NCBI RefSeq assembly: GCF_004795055.1
Contig: NZ_SSBJ01000030.1
Coordinates: 1 to 64,000, forward strand
Direction: 5' to 3'
Source of the DNA: Streptomyces sp. A1136
Lineage (GTDB): Bacteria; Actinomycetota; Actinomycetes; Streptomycetales; Streptomycetaceae
Length of the DNA stretch: 64,000 bases
Shown: positions 44,868 to 53,819 of the stretch, piece after piece
Numbering within the stretch: position 1 is the stretch's first letter
How the letters are laid out: every line of letters starts with the position of its first letter
Program-made: the position numbers and the translations under genes
Notes under the pieces: generated by a model
What the model was told of the DNA's origin: nothing
Database searches by the model: none
The model's input: the letters and a program-made list of their open reading frames with translations, nothing else

Positions 44868-46531
44868 GCGGCGCCCCCATCGTCCTCGACGGCGGCTTCG
44901 GTCGGCTGGGCCGTGTCGGCGAGATACGTGTCGTAGTACGCGTCGAACAGCCCTGCGTTGCGCACCACTTCGTCTACGACATCGAGGTGGATGCCGGGCG
45001 CCAGGTCGGCGGCGGCCCGGCACAGGTGCTTGGCGGCGACCAGGGTGGCGGCGCGGTAGGCGTCATAGCCCCGGTTGGGGATGCCCTCGTAGGCGTAGAG
45101 GTTCAGGGACCGGCCGTCGCCGAGGAGGACGGCCGAGCGGCGCCCGGGCAAGGTGTAGCGGACGCCCACGCCGGGGACGTCCGACGCCGTCGTGGCGACG
45201 CGACGCTCGCTGAGCAGGCTGAAGTCCCGGGTGGCGAATCCGGCCAGGAGCACGCTGTCGGGCAGCAGTGCCAGGTCGGCCTCGGTAAGCGCGTCCTCGC
45301 CGGTGGTCCCGATGATCAGGAAGGGGCGGGTGCGCCGCAGTGCCTCATGGGCCGAGCGGCTGGTGTCGAAGCCCTCCTCGGCGGCACGTACGAGGGCGAG
45401 TGTGTCGGTGTCCACGACGGTGACGCGGCACCCGGTCGCGCGCAGGGCCCTGGCGACCCGGGCGCCCAGAGTGCCGAAGCCCAGGGACAGCACCCGCCGG
45501 CCCACGAACTTCTCCCCCGGCACGATGGCGCGCAGCCGCCGCACGCAGGAATCGGCGATCTCGTTGTAGGCCAGGTGCGTCTTGACCTCGGAGCGCGCCA
45601 TGTTGAGGACGGGAAGGCGCATGTCGGTCGCCGTCGATATGCGTTTGAGGCCGCTGACGGTCAACTCCAGCGCGGCGTCCGGCCGTTCGGTGACCAGGCG
45701 CTCGCGCGTTGAGCCGAGGGCGATGATGCCACCGTCGTCGACCATGAGCACGCGCCGACCGTCGGCGTGTGCCGCCCGGATGAAGGCATCCACGTCGGAG
45801 CCCACCTCGCGCGCCCGGCGCACTTCCTCGTCAGTGGCGGTGCCGTTCACGACGGAGTTGTCAAGGGTGGCGCTGCGGTAGCCTCGCGACAGGAACCATC
45901 CGTGCACGCGGTCCCGGCGTAATGTTTTGTCGCCCTTGTCCAGGGCGTAGATCCACTGCGGTGAGAATCCGGCGCGTTCGGCCGCCAGCAGGAAGCCGAC
46001 ACTGTTCTCCACGTAGTGGTCGCGGAATATCAGTGCCCAGTCGGCGAGGGCGCTGTCCTCGGTGGCGTACCGGCGCAACAGCGGCATCGCCTCCCACAAT
46101 TTCGCCACCTCGGTCTCGCTGAAGGCGGCGCCTTCGCTCCGCAGGGCCTCGGCCAGCGCCCGGGCGACCGCGGCCGGCGTCGAATCGTCCGACTGGACGC
46201 TTTCCGTGAGCACGGCTGCGCGCCAGCGCGGGGTCGGCGGATCGCTGTGCTCGAGCGCGTACGGCGCGGAGTCCGGCTCGGGCGTGAATTGCACCGTGAC
46301 GAAGCCGGTGCCGGTGTCCACGGTGTGCGCGTAGCCGCCGTCGTCGAGGGCGACCACCTCATGGCCCGCAGGCTGCGGCTCCGCCGGGTCCGGCCATCGC
46401 CTCAGACGCAGGCGCAGCAGGACGTCCGAGGACCAGTGGCCGCTGATCACGGTGTGGAGCCGTGCGGTGGCGCCGACCCGCGGCAGTTCGTCACCGTTCG
46501 GGGACGTGCCCATCAGAGCGTTGAACGTCAT
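44864..46531 (-). CDS. SAHH-like NAD-binding protein, first gene of the operon
   Basis: 555 residues. About 260-400 align by eye with S-adenosylhomocysteine hydrolase: VLMVDDGGIIALG, LPVLNMARSEVKTHLAYNEI, and VGRRVLSLGFGTLGARVARA with the NAD-binding GFGTLG. The SAHH catalytic Lys-Asp pair (SK-F-D) seems replaced (TH-L-A), so it may not be a simple hydrolase. The first 200 residues are unrecognised. ATG 46531 with AAGGAG 7 bases ahead is preferred to the GTG at 46537. It may oxidise a nucleoside-type ring at the 3' position; that is inference. Confidence 0.78.
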   Translation of the reverse strand: MTFNALMGTSPNGDELPRVGATARLHTVISGHWSSDVLLRLRLRRWPDPAEPQPAGHEVVALDDGGYAHTVDTGTGFVTVQFTPEPDSAPYALEHSDPPTPRWRAAVLTESVQSDDSTPAAVARALAEALRSEGAAFSETEVAKLWEAMPLLRRYATEDSALADWALIFRDHYVENSVGFLLAAERAGFSPQWIYALDKGDKTLRRDRVHGWFLSRGYRSATLDNSVVNGTATDEEVRRAREVGSDVDAFIRAAHADGRRVLMVDDGGIIALGSTRERLVTERPDAALELTVSGLKRISTATDMRLPVLNMARSEVKTHLAYNEIADSCVRRLRAIVPGEKFVGRRVLSLGFGTLGARVARALRATGCRVTVVDTDTLALVRAAEEGFDTSRSAHEALRRTRPFLIIGTTGEDALTEADLALLPDSVLLAGFATRDFSLLSERRVATTASDVPGVGVRYTLPGRRSAVLLGDGRSLNLYAYEGIPNRGYDAYRAATLVAAKHLCRAAADLAPGIHLDVVDEVVRNAGLFDAYYDTYLADTAQPTEAAVEDDGGAA

Positions 46532-47029
46532 GTGCACACTCCTTCGTCACCCGCGTCCGGGCACGCGGAATCACGGGTGTCATAATTGGGTAGCGGATAT
46601 GGCGGCGAAATGAATTTCTCCAGCCGGGTCGCCCGAACGCCGGCTCTGCCGGGCGGAGGAGGGCCCACGGCCCGAAAGTCGCATCTGGACGCGGAGCGCT
46701 GACGGATTCCTCGCCCTGAGCCTGGAATTCCCTTCCGGGAGAAGTGGATTCGGATGACGTGGCGGGCGAGGAAGACAGTTGCCCGCACGCCCACCGTTTC
46801 GGGACCGGGTGGATCATGCGCCTTGATCCGAACTGCATGATCACGACCTGATGCCATGTGTGTCAACCACGAGTCCGCACCGATTTCGCGTTCGTTTGGA
46901 GAAGGCAATTCAGGTATGTCCGGATGTAAGGGTCGGTGCATCCCCGGATTTCACCGCATCGAAGGAACGAGGTGTTCCGTTCCATGGAATGGCCGGTTCT
47001 CATGCTCTCTGGCTCGTTCCAGTCCTTCG
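46532..47029. promoter_or_regulatory. Upstream region of the SAHH/radical SAM operon
   Basis: This interval holds no supported gene and should contain the operon promoter on the minus strand. A short AT-rich patch (46575-46610) near CATAATTGGGTAGCGGATATGG is the most promoter-like part. A plus-strand frame at 46856 with several Cys residues (MSGCKGRCIPGFHRIEGTRC) has no RBS or partners and is not called. Confidence 0.35.
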
Positions 47030-47545
47030 CGTCCCGTCGCATGGCGAGTTCACCGACGGGGAGACGTCCTTCAGGCCGGTGCTGTCTTCCTCGTTCAGCG
47101 TGGCGGGTGTCGGGTGATCCAGCCGGTCACCTGGCGAACCGTCGGAGGCCGGGGCGGGGCGCCGGCTGGAGTCCCAGCGGAGGGTGGCAATGTGGGCGCG
47201 GACCATCTGGTAGGTGAGGGGCGCGTGGTCGGCAACGAGTTCGTTGTGGAGCCGGATGGCGCTGGTGCATCCCTCTCCGAATCGCGGCCCCAGGTAGGGC
47301 TTGTAGGGGCCAGCATGCTGGGTCGGGGGACGCTTTCACGGATGGTGTCCTGCCGGCGTGCGGCGTTCGCGTATCTGGGCACGGTGTTGAGGCCCCAGCC
47401 CAGGTCCCGGGCGATCGCCCGGTGTGAGTGACCTTGAGCAAGAAGGTCGTGGACCAGGGTAGGTGCTGCCTTCGTTCGCGCGGCCCGCCGGCCGACGGGC
47501 GCCGAGTCGTCCTGCGGCCGACCGGAAGCCAGTCGGGTGGCCTGC
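47030..47545 (-). pseudogene. ISL3-family transposase remnant
   Basis: Pieces VHDLLAQGHSHRAIARDLGW, GLNTVPRYANAARRQDTIRE, EGCTSAIRLHNELVADHAPL-like and TYQMVRAHIATLRWDSS match the middle and C-terminal part of ISL3 transposases, in at least two frames. The catalytic part is not complete. Confidence 0.68.
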
Positions 47546-47641
47546 GGCAGCATGCTGTTGGGCGATGGGTTGCGCAGTCTCCAAGCCGGGTGACACAACG
47601 ACCGAGCACACGCTCCGGTGAGGACAGCGATGCCGTCGACC

Positions 47642-48607
47642 TCAGAGGCGACGGCCAGGCGCACGGGGCTCCAGTGCTCTGTCTGCACGCACTTGTGCAC
47701 GGTAGGCGCCGGGGGAACATCCGCGATCGCGTGCGAAGGCGCGGGTGAAAGAGGGCACGGATCGGTAACCCACCTGCGCCGAGATGTCCTCCACGGTCTC
47801 TGCGGTGTCGCGGAGGCGGATTGCCGCGAGGTCCATCCGCCATTGGGCGAGGTACCTTGCGGGGCTTCGAGCCATGCTCGACTGGAACCGCCGTGACAGC
47901 GTCGCTCGCGACACCGAGGCCGCGGAGGCCAAGCTGTCGACGGTCCACTCGGCCGCAGGATCAGCGTGGATGCGCTCGATCGCCTCGCGAACCAGCGGAT
48001 CCTCAACCCAGCCGAGCCACGTCCCGCGCTGCTGCGTCGGGTTCAGCGCCGACCACGCCCGCACCAGCTGAATCAGCACTATCTCAACGAGGCTGTCCAC
48101 GATCGTGGGCGTACCGAGTTGTGGCCGCGAGAGCTCTCGCTCCATCAGATTGACGATGTCCCCCAGGTGCGCGCCACCCACCTCGCCGCCAGGGATGTAC
48201 ACGACACCGGGTACCTCATCGAGCACTTGCGTCCTCGTCGAGTGGTCGCAGTCGTAGAAGATCGTCAGCAACCGGCTCCGGACCGCGCCGTTGCCCAGTC
48301 GCAGTGGCCCATGCCCTGGCTCCGGCGAGGAGGCCGAAGCGTGGACCTGGTGCGCCGGGTTGGCCGAACCCAGGGCGTCGCCCAGGCGATGCGACACCCC
48401 TGCCGGTAGGAGGACCACGTCACCCGCCGACAGCTCGGACTGCCTGCCATCAACGTGACTCAACCAGACTGGTCCGGCCAGGACGGCGTGCACCGCCATA
48501 GCCGGACTGTCGGACAGCTCGATCGACCAGCCACTTCCGGCCGCGATCCAGGGACCGAGGGTGCCGCGGAAGCCCGACAGCCGAAGCACTTCAGAGATGA
48601 GGTCCAC
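47642..48607 (-). CDS. AraC-family regulator
   Basis: 321 residues. The N-terminal AraC-binding/cupin domain has GPVWLSHVDGRQSELSAGDV and VLLPAGVSHRLGDA. The C-terminal HTH pair has VDSLASAASVSRATLSRRFQ and ISAQVGYRSVPSFTRAFARD. GTG 48607 starts MDLISEV. It is divergent from a truncated SDR gene (48729), its likely former target, in the usual regulator/dehydrogenase layout. Confidence 0.9.
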   Translation of the reverse strand: MDLISEVLRLSGFRGTLGPWIAAGSGWSIELSDSPAMAVHAVLAGPVWLSHVDGRQSELSAGDVVLLPAGVSHRLGDALGSANPAHQVHASASSPEPGHGPLRLGNGAVRSRLLTIFYDCDHSTRTQVLDEVPGVVYIPGGEVGGAHLGDIVNLMERELSRPQLGTPTIVDSLVEIVLIQLVRAWSALNPTQQRGTWLGWVEDPLVREAIERIHADPAAEWTVDSLASAASVSRATLSRRFQSSMARSPARYLAQWRMDLAAIRLRDTAETVEDISAQVGYRSVPSFTRAFARDRGCSPGAYRAQVRADRALEPRAPGRRL

Positions 48608-48728
48608 AGCGCGACGCTAATGCACTCACCGCATGCGACAAGTGGATAAGAACAGCGCTCCGTACGGACATGGTCCGCAGCCGCACAGCCTCATAGCGTG
48701 AGAGCCGACATGGCGACCGGGAGAAACG

Positions 48729-49040
48729 ATGAAGGTGCAAGGAAGGACCGCAGGAGTCACCGACGTTGGCGTCGACAACCTCGGACGGTACTTCGCGCAG
48801 GAATTGCTCCTGCGAGGAGCCGCCAAGGTGTACGCCACGGCGCGCCGACCGGAACCCATCGACGTATGCGGTGTTGAGGTGTTGTGTCTCCATCCGACGG
48901 ACAGTGCCACGATCGCGCGAGCAGCGAGCAGCACCGCCGAGTGTGTCTCTGTGAAGCGAGCGGCTTACAAGGGCGGTAAGGCGACACTCTTTCCCGCTGC
49001 CGTAGTCGTCAAGCCCCCGGCGGCCCGCACAAGACAATGA
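48729..49040 (+). pseudogene. Truncated short-chain dehydrogenase N terminus
   Basis: MKVQGRTAGVTDVGVDNLGR, then ELLLRGAAKVYATARRPEPI and VEVLCLHPTDSATIARAA, match an SDR Rossmann start, but the normal TGxxxGxG is altered to TDVGVDNLG. The frame then leaves the family after about 70 residues and stops at 49040. Without the YxxxK region it cannot be active. GGGAG precedes the ATG. Confidence 0.75.
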
Positions 49041-49068
49041 CCCATCAGCAGATGAAAGCAGACTTCTC

Positions 49069-49494
49069 GTGCACCTCATACCGACCACTCCCGCCGCCCC
49101 CGTGCTGCCAGCCAGCGTCCGGGGTCTCCGTGACGCCATCAACTCCCACGACGCACAGAGAGTCGGAGACGTCTTCACCCCTGACTACAGAGCGATCATT
49201 CCTTTGCACCCATCGCTGAACTTCACGGGCAACGACCTGGTGGTGTGGAATTGGGCGGGCATCTTCGTGCAGATCCCCGATATCCAGGCCGAGGTCCTGC
49301 GGACCGCTCTGAACGGTAACGAGGTCTGGTCGGAGTGGAGGCTGACGGGCGCCAGGGCCAACGGCGATGCCGCCGAGCTTGGCGGGCCAGTCATCTGGGT
49401 TGAACGTGATGGCCTGATTGCGCACGCCCGCTTCTACCTCGACCCCGTGACGGCGCCGGCCGCGCACCCGGCAGCCGGTCCTTACTCGGCGTGA
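49069..49494 (+). CDS. SnoaL/NTF2-like small protein
   Basis: 141 residues with a SnoaL-like alpha+beta barrel pattern: SVRGLRDAINSHDAQRVGDV, FTPDYRAIIP, VQIPDIQAEVLRTALNGNEV, WSEWRLTGA and LIAHARFYLDPV. Such proteins act as cyclases, isomerases or binding proteins; nothing here fixes the substrate. GTG 49069 follows ACTTCTC weakly. It may be expressed with the decayed SDR upstream. The sequence is intact. Confidence 0.8.
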   Translation: MHLIPTTPAAPVLPASVRGLRDAINSHDAQRVGDVFTPDYRAIIPLHPSLNFTGNDLVVWNWAGIFVQIPDIQAEVLRTALNGNEVWSEWRLTGARANGDAAELGGPVIWVERDGLIAHARFYLDPVTAPAAHPAAGPYSA

Positions 49495-49794
49495 GCTAGC
49501 GCCCACGGGTGCAACTGGCAGCTTGGCGTGCGTGTCACGGACATTCCCCATAGGGGCCAGTTGGGGACCGGACGCTGCGTCTGAACGGCACGTACGCCAC
49601 TGCGCCCTGCACACCCAGATTCTGGCCGCTCCGGCTCCGCAGTCGCCGGAGTGCGAGATGCGCCCAGTTGCCCTGCTCCGCGGCGCGCCGGTGCGACCGG
49701 ACGTGAACGTCTTGGCGACAAGCGCCGACCGTCGCCGGAACCTGCGCACCGGCACCCTCCGCGCGGCGCGACAGCGGGCCGGTCCTGATCGGCA

Positions 49795-50215
49795 GGCACC
49801 TTACGTGCCGAGCAGGGCGACGGTGAGGCATCGGTGCAGTCGGCGGAACGGTCGAGCGGCCATCGGCAGTCGTCGGTCAGCGTGAAGTAGGACTCGTTGC
49901 CGAGGAAGTACCAAAGCACATCCGCAGCCTCGTCCACCGAGACACCGGGACGCAGTGCGCCCAGCTCTCCGAGCCGGGCCGCGGTGGCCTGCAATCCTCG
50001 GCGCAGGCTGTCAGGTGCCGCGCCGACGGTCTCCCGGACGCCGGCGTCCTGGGGGCGGCGGCGGTTGCCTGACGCATGATCGGCGAACAGAGCTCGAACC
50101 CGTTTCGAGTGGCGGCGGCCACGGGCAGGCGAAGCAGCGCGCAGGGGTCGATTTGCGCAGCGATCCGATCGTAGATGCCGCCGGCCTCCGCGGCGCGCAC
50201 CCCGTCCTCGACGAG
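49795..50215 (-). pseudogene. TetR regulator, truncated and frameshifted
   Basis: Minus-strand pieces GGIYDRIAAQIDPCALLRLP, then (next frame) VRALFADHASGNRRRPQDAG, GLQATAARLGELGALRPGVS and ADVLWYFLGNESYFTLTDDC are the ligand domain of a TetR protein. The HTH is missing and a frameshift lies near 50100. Its 5' end meets the hydrolase gene on the other strand. Confidence 0.72.
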
Positions 50216-50969
50216 CTCGTTTATGTTCCGCGAACTCATCCCGTTGCTGGCCGACGACTACCACGTCATCGCCCCGGACCACCTCGGCTTCGGCCACTCC
50301 GCCGCTCCCCTCGTAGGGAAGTTCACCTACACCTTCGACGCCCTCGCCGAACTCACCTCCGGACTGCTCGACCAACTGGGCCTGGACCGCTACACCCTCT
50401 ACGTCCAGGACTACGGCGCTCCCATCGGATGGCACCTCGCGCTCAGGCACCCCGAACGGATCTCCGCCCTCGTCACCCAGAACGGCAACGGCTACGAGGA
50501 CGGTTTCGTCGAGTCCTTCTGGACCGACGTCTGGGCCTACGGGGCGAACCCCGGCCCCGACACCGAACCCGCCGTCCGCGCCGCGCTGGGCATCGACGCC
50601 ATCCGCTGGCAGTACCTGCACGGCGTGCCCGACCCGAGCGTGGTCAGCCCGGACACCTGGGAGCACGACTTCGCCCTCGTCTCTCGCGAGGGCAACGACG
50701 AGGTCCAGCTGGCGCTGTTCCGCGACTACCGGAACAACCGCCCGCTCTACCCGCTACTGCACGAGTTCCTGCGCACCCGCGAGGTCCCGGTGCTCGCTGT
50801 GTGGGGCCGCAACGACGAAATCTTCGGCCCGGCCGGCGCGCAGGCCTTCGCCCGCGACGCCAAGGACGCCGAGGTGCACCTGATCAACGGCGGTCACTTT
50901 CTGCTGGCGAGTCACCTGGACGTCGCCACGGGTTACCTGCGCGGCTTCCTCGGGCGGGTGCTGGGCTGA
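50175..50969 (+). CDS. Alpha/beta hydrolase (epoxide-hydrolase/dehalogenase type), 5'-truncated
   Basis: 264 residues in an open frame, but family similarity begins only at SSFMFRELIPLLADDYHVIA, about 15 residues in. The N-terminal HGFP oxyanion segment is missing and replaced by sequence antisense to a broken TetR gene. LYVQDYGAPIGWHLAL carries an Asp nucleophile (QDYGA), EIFGPAGAQAF an Asp region, and INGGHFLLASH the His. It is probably a pseudogene despite the open frame. Confidence 0.65.
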   Translation: MPPASAARTPSSTSSFMFRELIPLLADDYHVIAPDHLGFGHSAAPLVGKFTYTFDALAELTSGLLDQLGLDRYTLYVQDYGAPIGWHLALRHPERISALVTQNGNGYEDGFVESFWTDVWAYGANPGPDTEPAVRAALGIDAIRWQYLHGVPDPSVVSPDTWEHDFALVSREGNDEVQLALFRDYRNNRPLYPLLHEFLRTREVPVLAVWGRNDEIFGPAGAQAFARDAKDAEVHLINGGHFLLASHLDVATGYLRGFLGRVLG

Positions 50970-51186
50970 CGTCGCGGCTCAGGCCGCCCGCTGGGGCTCC
51001 TGAGGCCGACGCCACACCGCAGGGCTGAGCGCCGGCAGCGGGCACTTCCGACGGGCCGCAGTGCACCAGATCTGCGCGCTCGCACCTTCACGTGGTGTCG
51101 GGGCGTCCGGCTGGCCCATGACTTGGGTACGGTCTCACGGGAGCAGTCAGGCGACGCCGTCCGTGGACGAATACGGAGGTCAGCGG

Positions 51187-51870
51187 TGAGGAGTCAGCAC
51201 GAACCGACGGGGTCACTCCGCGCAAACGTCGGCGCGGCCCGGGCTGCGCCGATCCACATGATCGTGCTCCCCGGCGGCGGGTACGCCGCGCACTCGGCAC
51301 ACGAAGCGGAGCGGATCGCAGGCTGGCTCGGCCTGCTGGACATCTCGGCGAGCGTGTTCCGGTACCCGCTCCATGCGCGCCATCCCGAGCCCCTGCTGGC
51401 GCTGAGCCGAGATTCGGCGCCGCCGGGAGCAGGGCGCCCGGCTCATCGGTCTGATCGGGTTCTCCGCAGCAGGGCACCTGGCCGGGCATGCCGCGCTCGC
51501 ACCGACCGGACCCGTGCGAGTCGGTCCAGTTCGCCGTGCTCGGCTACGCCATCAGGATGATGGAGACGGAGACCTACCGGCCCTCGCGGATCATCCTGCT
51601 TGGCGAAGACGCCTCACCGGACCTGCGGCGTGAGACATCGCTGGACAAGCTCGTGACCGCCCAATCACCACCGTTCTTCCTGTGGCACACAGCCGAGGAC
51701 ATCTACGTCCCTACGGAGCACACCTACCGCCTCGCCGCCGCCTTGGCCGCGCACGACGTCCCGCACCCAGTCCATGTCTTCGCGCACGGCTCCCACCGTC
51801 TCGGGCTTGCCCAAGGGGCCGGCGCGGCGACGGCCTGGACCACGTTCGCGGCCTCCTGGTCGCCGAACAG
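51187..51870 (+). pseudogene. Acetyl-esterase-like hydrolase with two frameshifts
   Basis: The first frame gives HMIVLPGGGYAAHSAHEAER and GLLDISASVFRYPLHARHP. A second frame gives GLIGFSAAGHLAGHAALAPT with the GxSxxG nucleophile. A third gives LDKLVTAQSPPFFLWHTAED and HDVPHPVHVFAHGSHRLG with the Asp and His. So all catalytic parts exist but in three frames. Confidence 0.75.
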
Positions 51871-51943
51871 ATCGACGCTCCCGGCAGAGTCATCACGACA
51901 GAGTCACCACGAACTCGCACCGCTGACGACCGGGGCAAACGCC

Positions 51944-52081
51944 ATGAGCATGAACCTGGATACGGCCCAAACCATGGTCGAGGGGGTCCCCGCCCGCGCG
52001 ATGGCGATCGGCGTCCCGATGAACGCCGCCGTCGCCGGCGGCGGACACCAGCTGACGTTCGCCCGAATGGAGAGATCATGA
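51944..52081 (+). pseudogene. GlcG/HbpS-like N-terminal fragment (45 codons)
   Basis: MSMNLDTAQTMVEGVPARAM and AIGVPMNAAVAGGGHQLTF match the start of GlcG/HbpS (PduO-like) heme-binding proteins. It stops after RMERS, and the stop overlaps the ATG of the next hydrolase (ATGA). Only the first third of the domain remains. Confidence 0.55.
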
Positions 52082-52929
52082 CCAGCGCAGCGCTGACCAG
52101 GAGTGCCCTGCAGACACGAACCGTCGACGGCCTGGCGATCCGCCACGTGGATACCGGCGAACAGCCGGGGCCGACGCTCCTCATGACGAGCCCGTGGCCG
52201 GAGAGCCTCCTCGCGTTCCGCCACATCTGGCCGCGTCTGGCGCCACTCGGTCGGCTGGTGGCCGTCGACCTGCCCGGATTCGGCCACTCGCAGGGGCGCA
52301 CCGAGCTTTTCACGCCCTCGGCGATGGGCGAGTTCCTGTACGCCCTGATCGGCGAATGGGGCCTGGACACCCCACACGTGCTGGGCCCGGACGTCGGCAC
52401 CGGCGCGGCGCTGTTCCTGGCTGCCCGCCACCCGGGGTCGGTGACGTCGGTCATTGTCGGAAGCGGCGGGGCGGCGTATCCGCTCGACGTGTCCGGCGCG
52501 CTCGCGGACATCATCGCGGCACCGGACCTCGGCTTCCTCCGAGACTTCGACGCCCGGGCGTCGGTCGGTGCGGCGGTTCAAGCGGGGGCGCCCAAGGGCG
52601 AGGAGCCCGAAGTGTGGGAGGACTACGTGTCCGCCTACGAGGGCGGACGCTTCGCCGAGTCCGCGCGTTATGTCCGCGCATACCCTGCGGAACTCCCCGT
52701 TCTCGGGGACCTGTTGCCGTCGATCATGACGCCGGTGCTGGTGATGAACGCCGAGCACGACGAACTGGTACCGCCGTCCAACGGCGTCTACCTGCACGAC
52801 CGGCTGCCGCACAGCCGCCTCGTCTCCTTCGACTCCGGCCACTTCCCCTGGGAGCAAGCGGCCGCCGCATACGGCGCGGCCGTCGCCCGGTGGCTCAGCG
52901 AAGATCACGCCAGGATGGCGGAAGCGTGA
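52078..52929 (+). CDS. Alpha/beta hydrolase
   Basis: 283 residues. The start ATG 52078 follows GGAGAG, and its ATGA overlaps the end of the GlcG-like fragment. PGPTLLMTSPWPESLLAFRH replaces the standard HG motif, LGPDVGTGAALFLAARHPG has an Asp nucleophile in the GxDxG position, ELVPPSNGVYLHD carries the acid and DSGHFPWEQA the His. It resembles dehalogenase or epoxide-hydrolase-like enzymes. It is the only intact hydrolase in this stretch. Confidence 0.82.
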   Translation: MTSAALTRSALQTRTVDGLAIRHVDTGEQPGPTLLMTSPWPESLLAFRHIWPRLAPLGRLVAVDLPGFGHSQGRTELFTPSAMGEFLYALIGEWGLDTPHVLGPDVGTGAALFLAARHPGSVTSVIVGSGGAAYPLDVSGALADIIAAPDLGFLRDFDARASVGAAVQAGAPKGEEPEVWEDYVSAYEGGRFAESARYVRAYPAELPVLGDLLPSIMTPVLVMNAEHDELVPPSNGVYLHDRLPHSRLVSFDSGHFPWEQAAAAYGAAVARWLSEDHARMAEA

Positions 52930-53381
52930 AAGCCCGGCAGCCAAGGGGCTCCGCCTGCACGACGAGCGGGGTTGGGCGGGCCAGGTGAAGTCGGCGGTGT
53001 AGGTGAGCCGGTCCGGTGCCGGGGCCCCGGCGGCCCCTTCTGGGGCACGAGCACGACGTTCCCGCGACCTGCGTCATCAGTCATCAGTCATCAAATCCTC
53101 CACTGGTATCCCGGCGCGCCCTGCGCGCAGCTGTGCAGCCGTGCAGCGAACATCCGAATGCGGCGAACCTTCATCGCTCCCGTGATGGAAGGTGGTTCTC
53201 GGCGCCCCATGCAGAGGCCGACCCGAAGCCGTGGCATCCGACCCGCCTCCGGGGCACGCCAGTGGGAAGGGCAAGTCTGAGGCCCCAGGCGCAGCGCCTA
53301 AAGGGTGACCTCGCGGGGGACGCTCAGCCTCCGCGGCGAGAGCGTCACCAGGCGGCGCAGCAGGTGCAGTGCTCACGAACG
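52930..53381. other. Gene-free interval before the Tn3 remnant
   Basis: No frame here has a recognisable domain. A short direct duplication GTCATCAGTCATCA occurs near 53078-53095. I see no transposon inverted repeat. Confidence 0.35.
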
Positions 53382-53633
53382 CGGTGATTTTTCAAGAACG
53401 CCTTGGACATCGCCGAGATCGCGCGGCAGCTGCCGGAGGCGGGCGGGCCGATCGAGCCGGAGGATCTGGCCCGCATCTCGCCGTACCTCACCGAGCACAT
53501 CAACCGGTTCGGTGAGTACTCCACGCACGAGCTCGGCATCCAGCCCGACGCGTACGAACCGAAACTCGACGTCGACTGCACCCCGCTGCGCGAGCAGGAC
53601 CTCACCGCCGCCGGTCTCGGCCAGGGTGCCTGA
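53382..53633 (+). pseudogene. C-terminal remnant of a Tn3-family transposase
   Basis: ISPYLTEHINRFGEYSTHEL and GIQPDAYEPKLDVDCTPLRE, then QDLTAAGLGQ, match the extreme C terminus of Tn3-type transposases. The start at 53403 (TTG) is just the open frame; the rest of the gene is absent. Confidence 0.8.
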
Positions 53634-53819
53634 ACAGGCCGCGGTCCGGTCGGCGTCGTGAGGGCCATGGACGAGACGCGTGAGCTCACGGAGGACGAGG
53701 GGCCTGAAGCGAGGCGGCCGGCGAGTCCGGCTCCGTCAGACCCCCGCCTCGAGTAGCGGTCTAGGATGAAAAGCAAGGATTCATCTCCAGGCCCGGGCCG
53801 CAGCGGCAGGGAGGCCGGT

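Noticed and set aside
46856..47431. Cys-containing plus-strand ORF that might be a peptide precursor
   Set aside because: No RBS, it runs into an ISL3 remnant, and codon bias is poor; no modifying enzyme lies next to it in that orientation.
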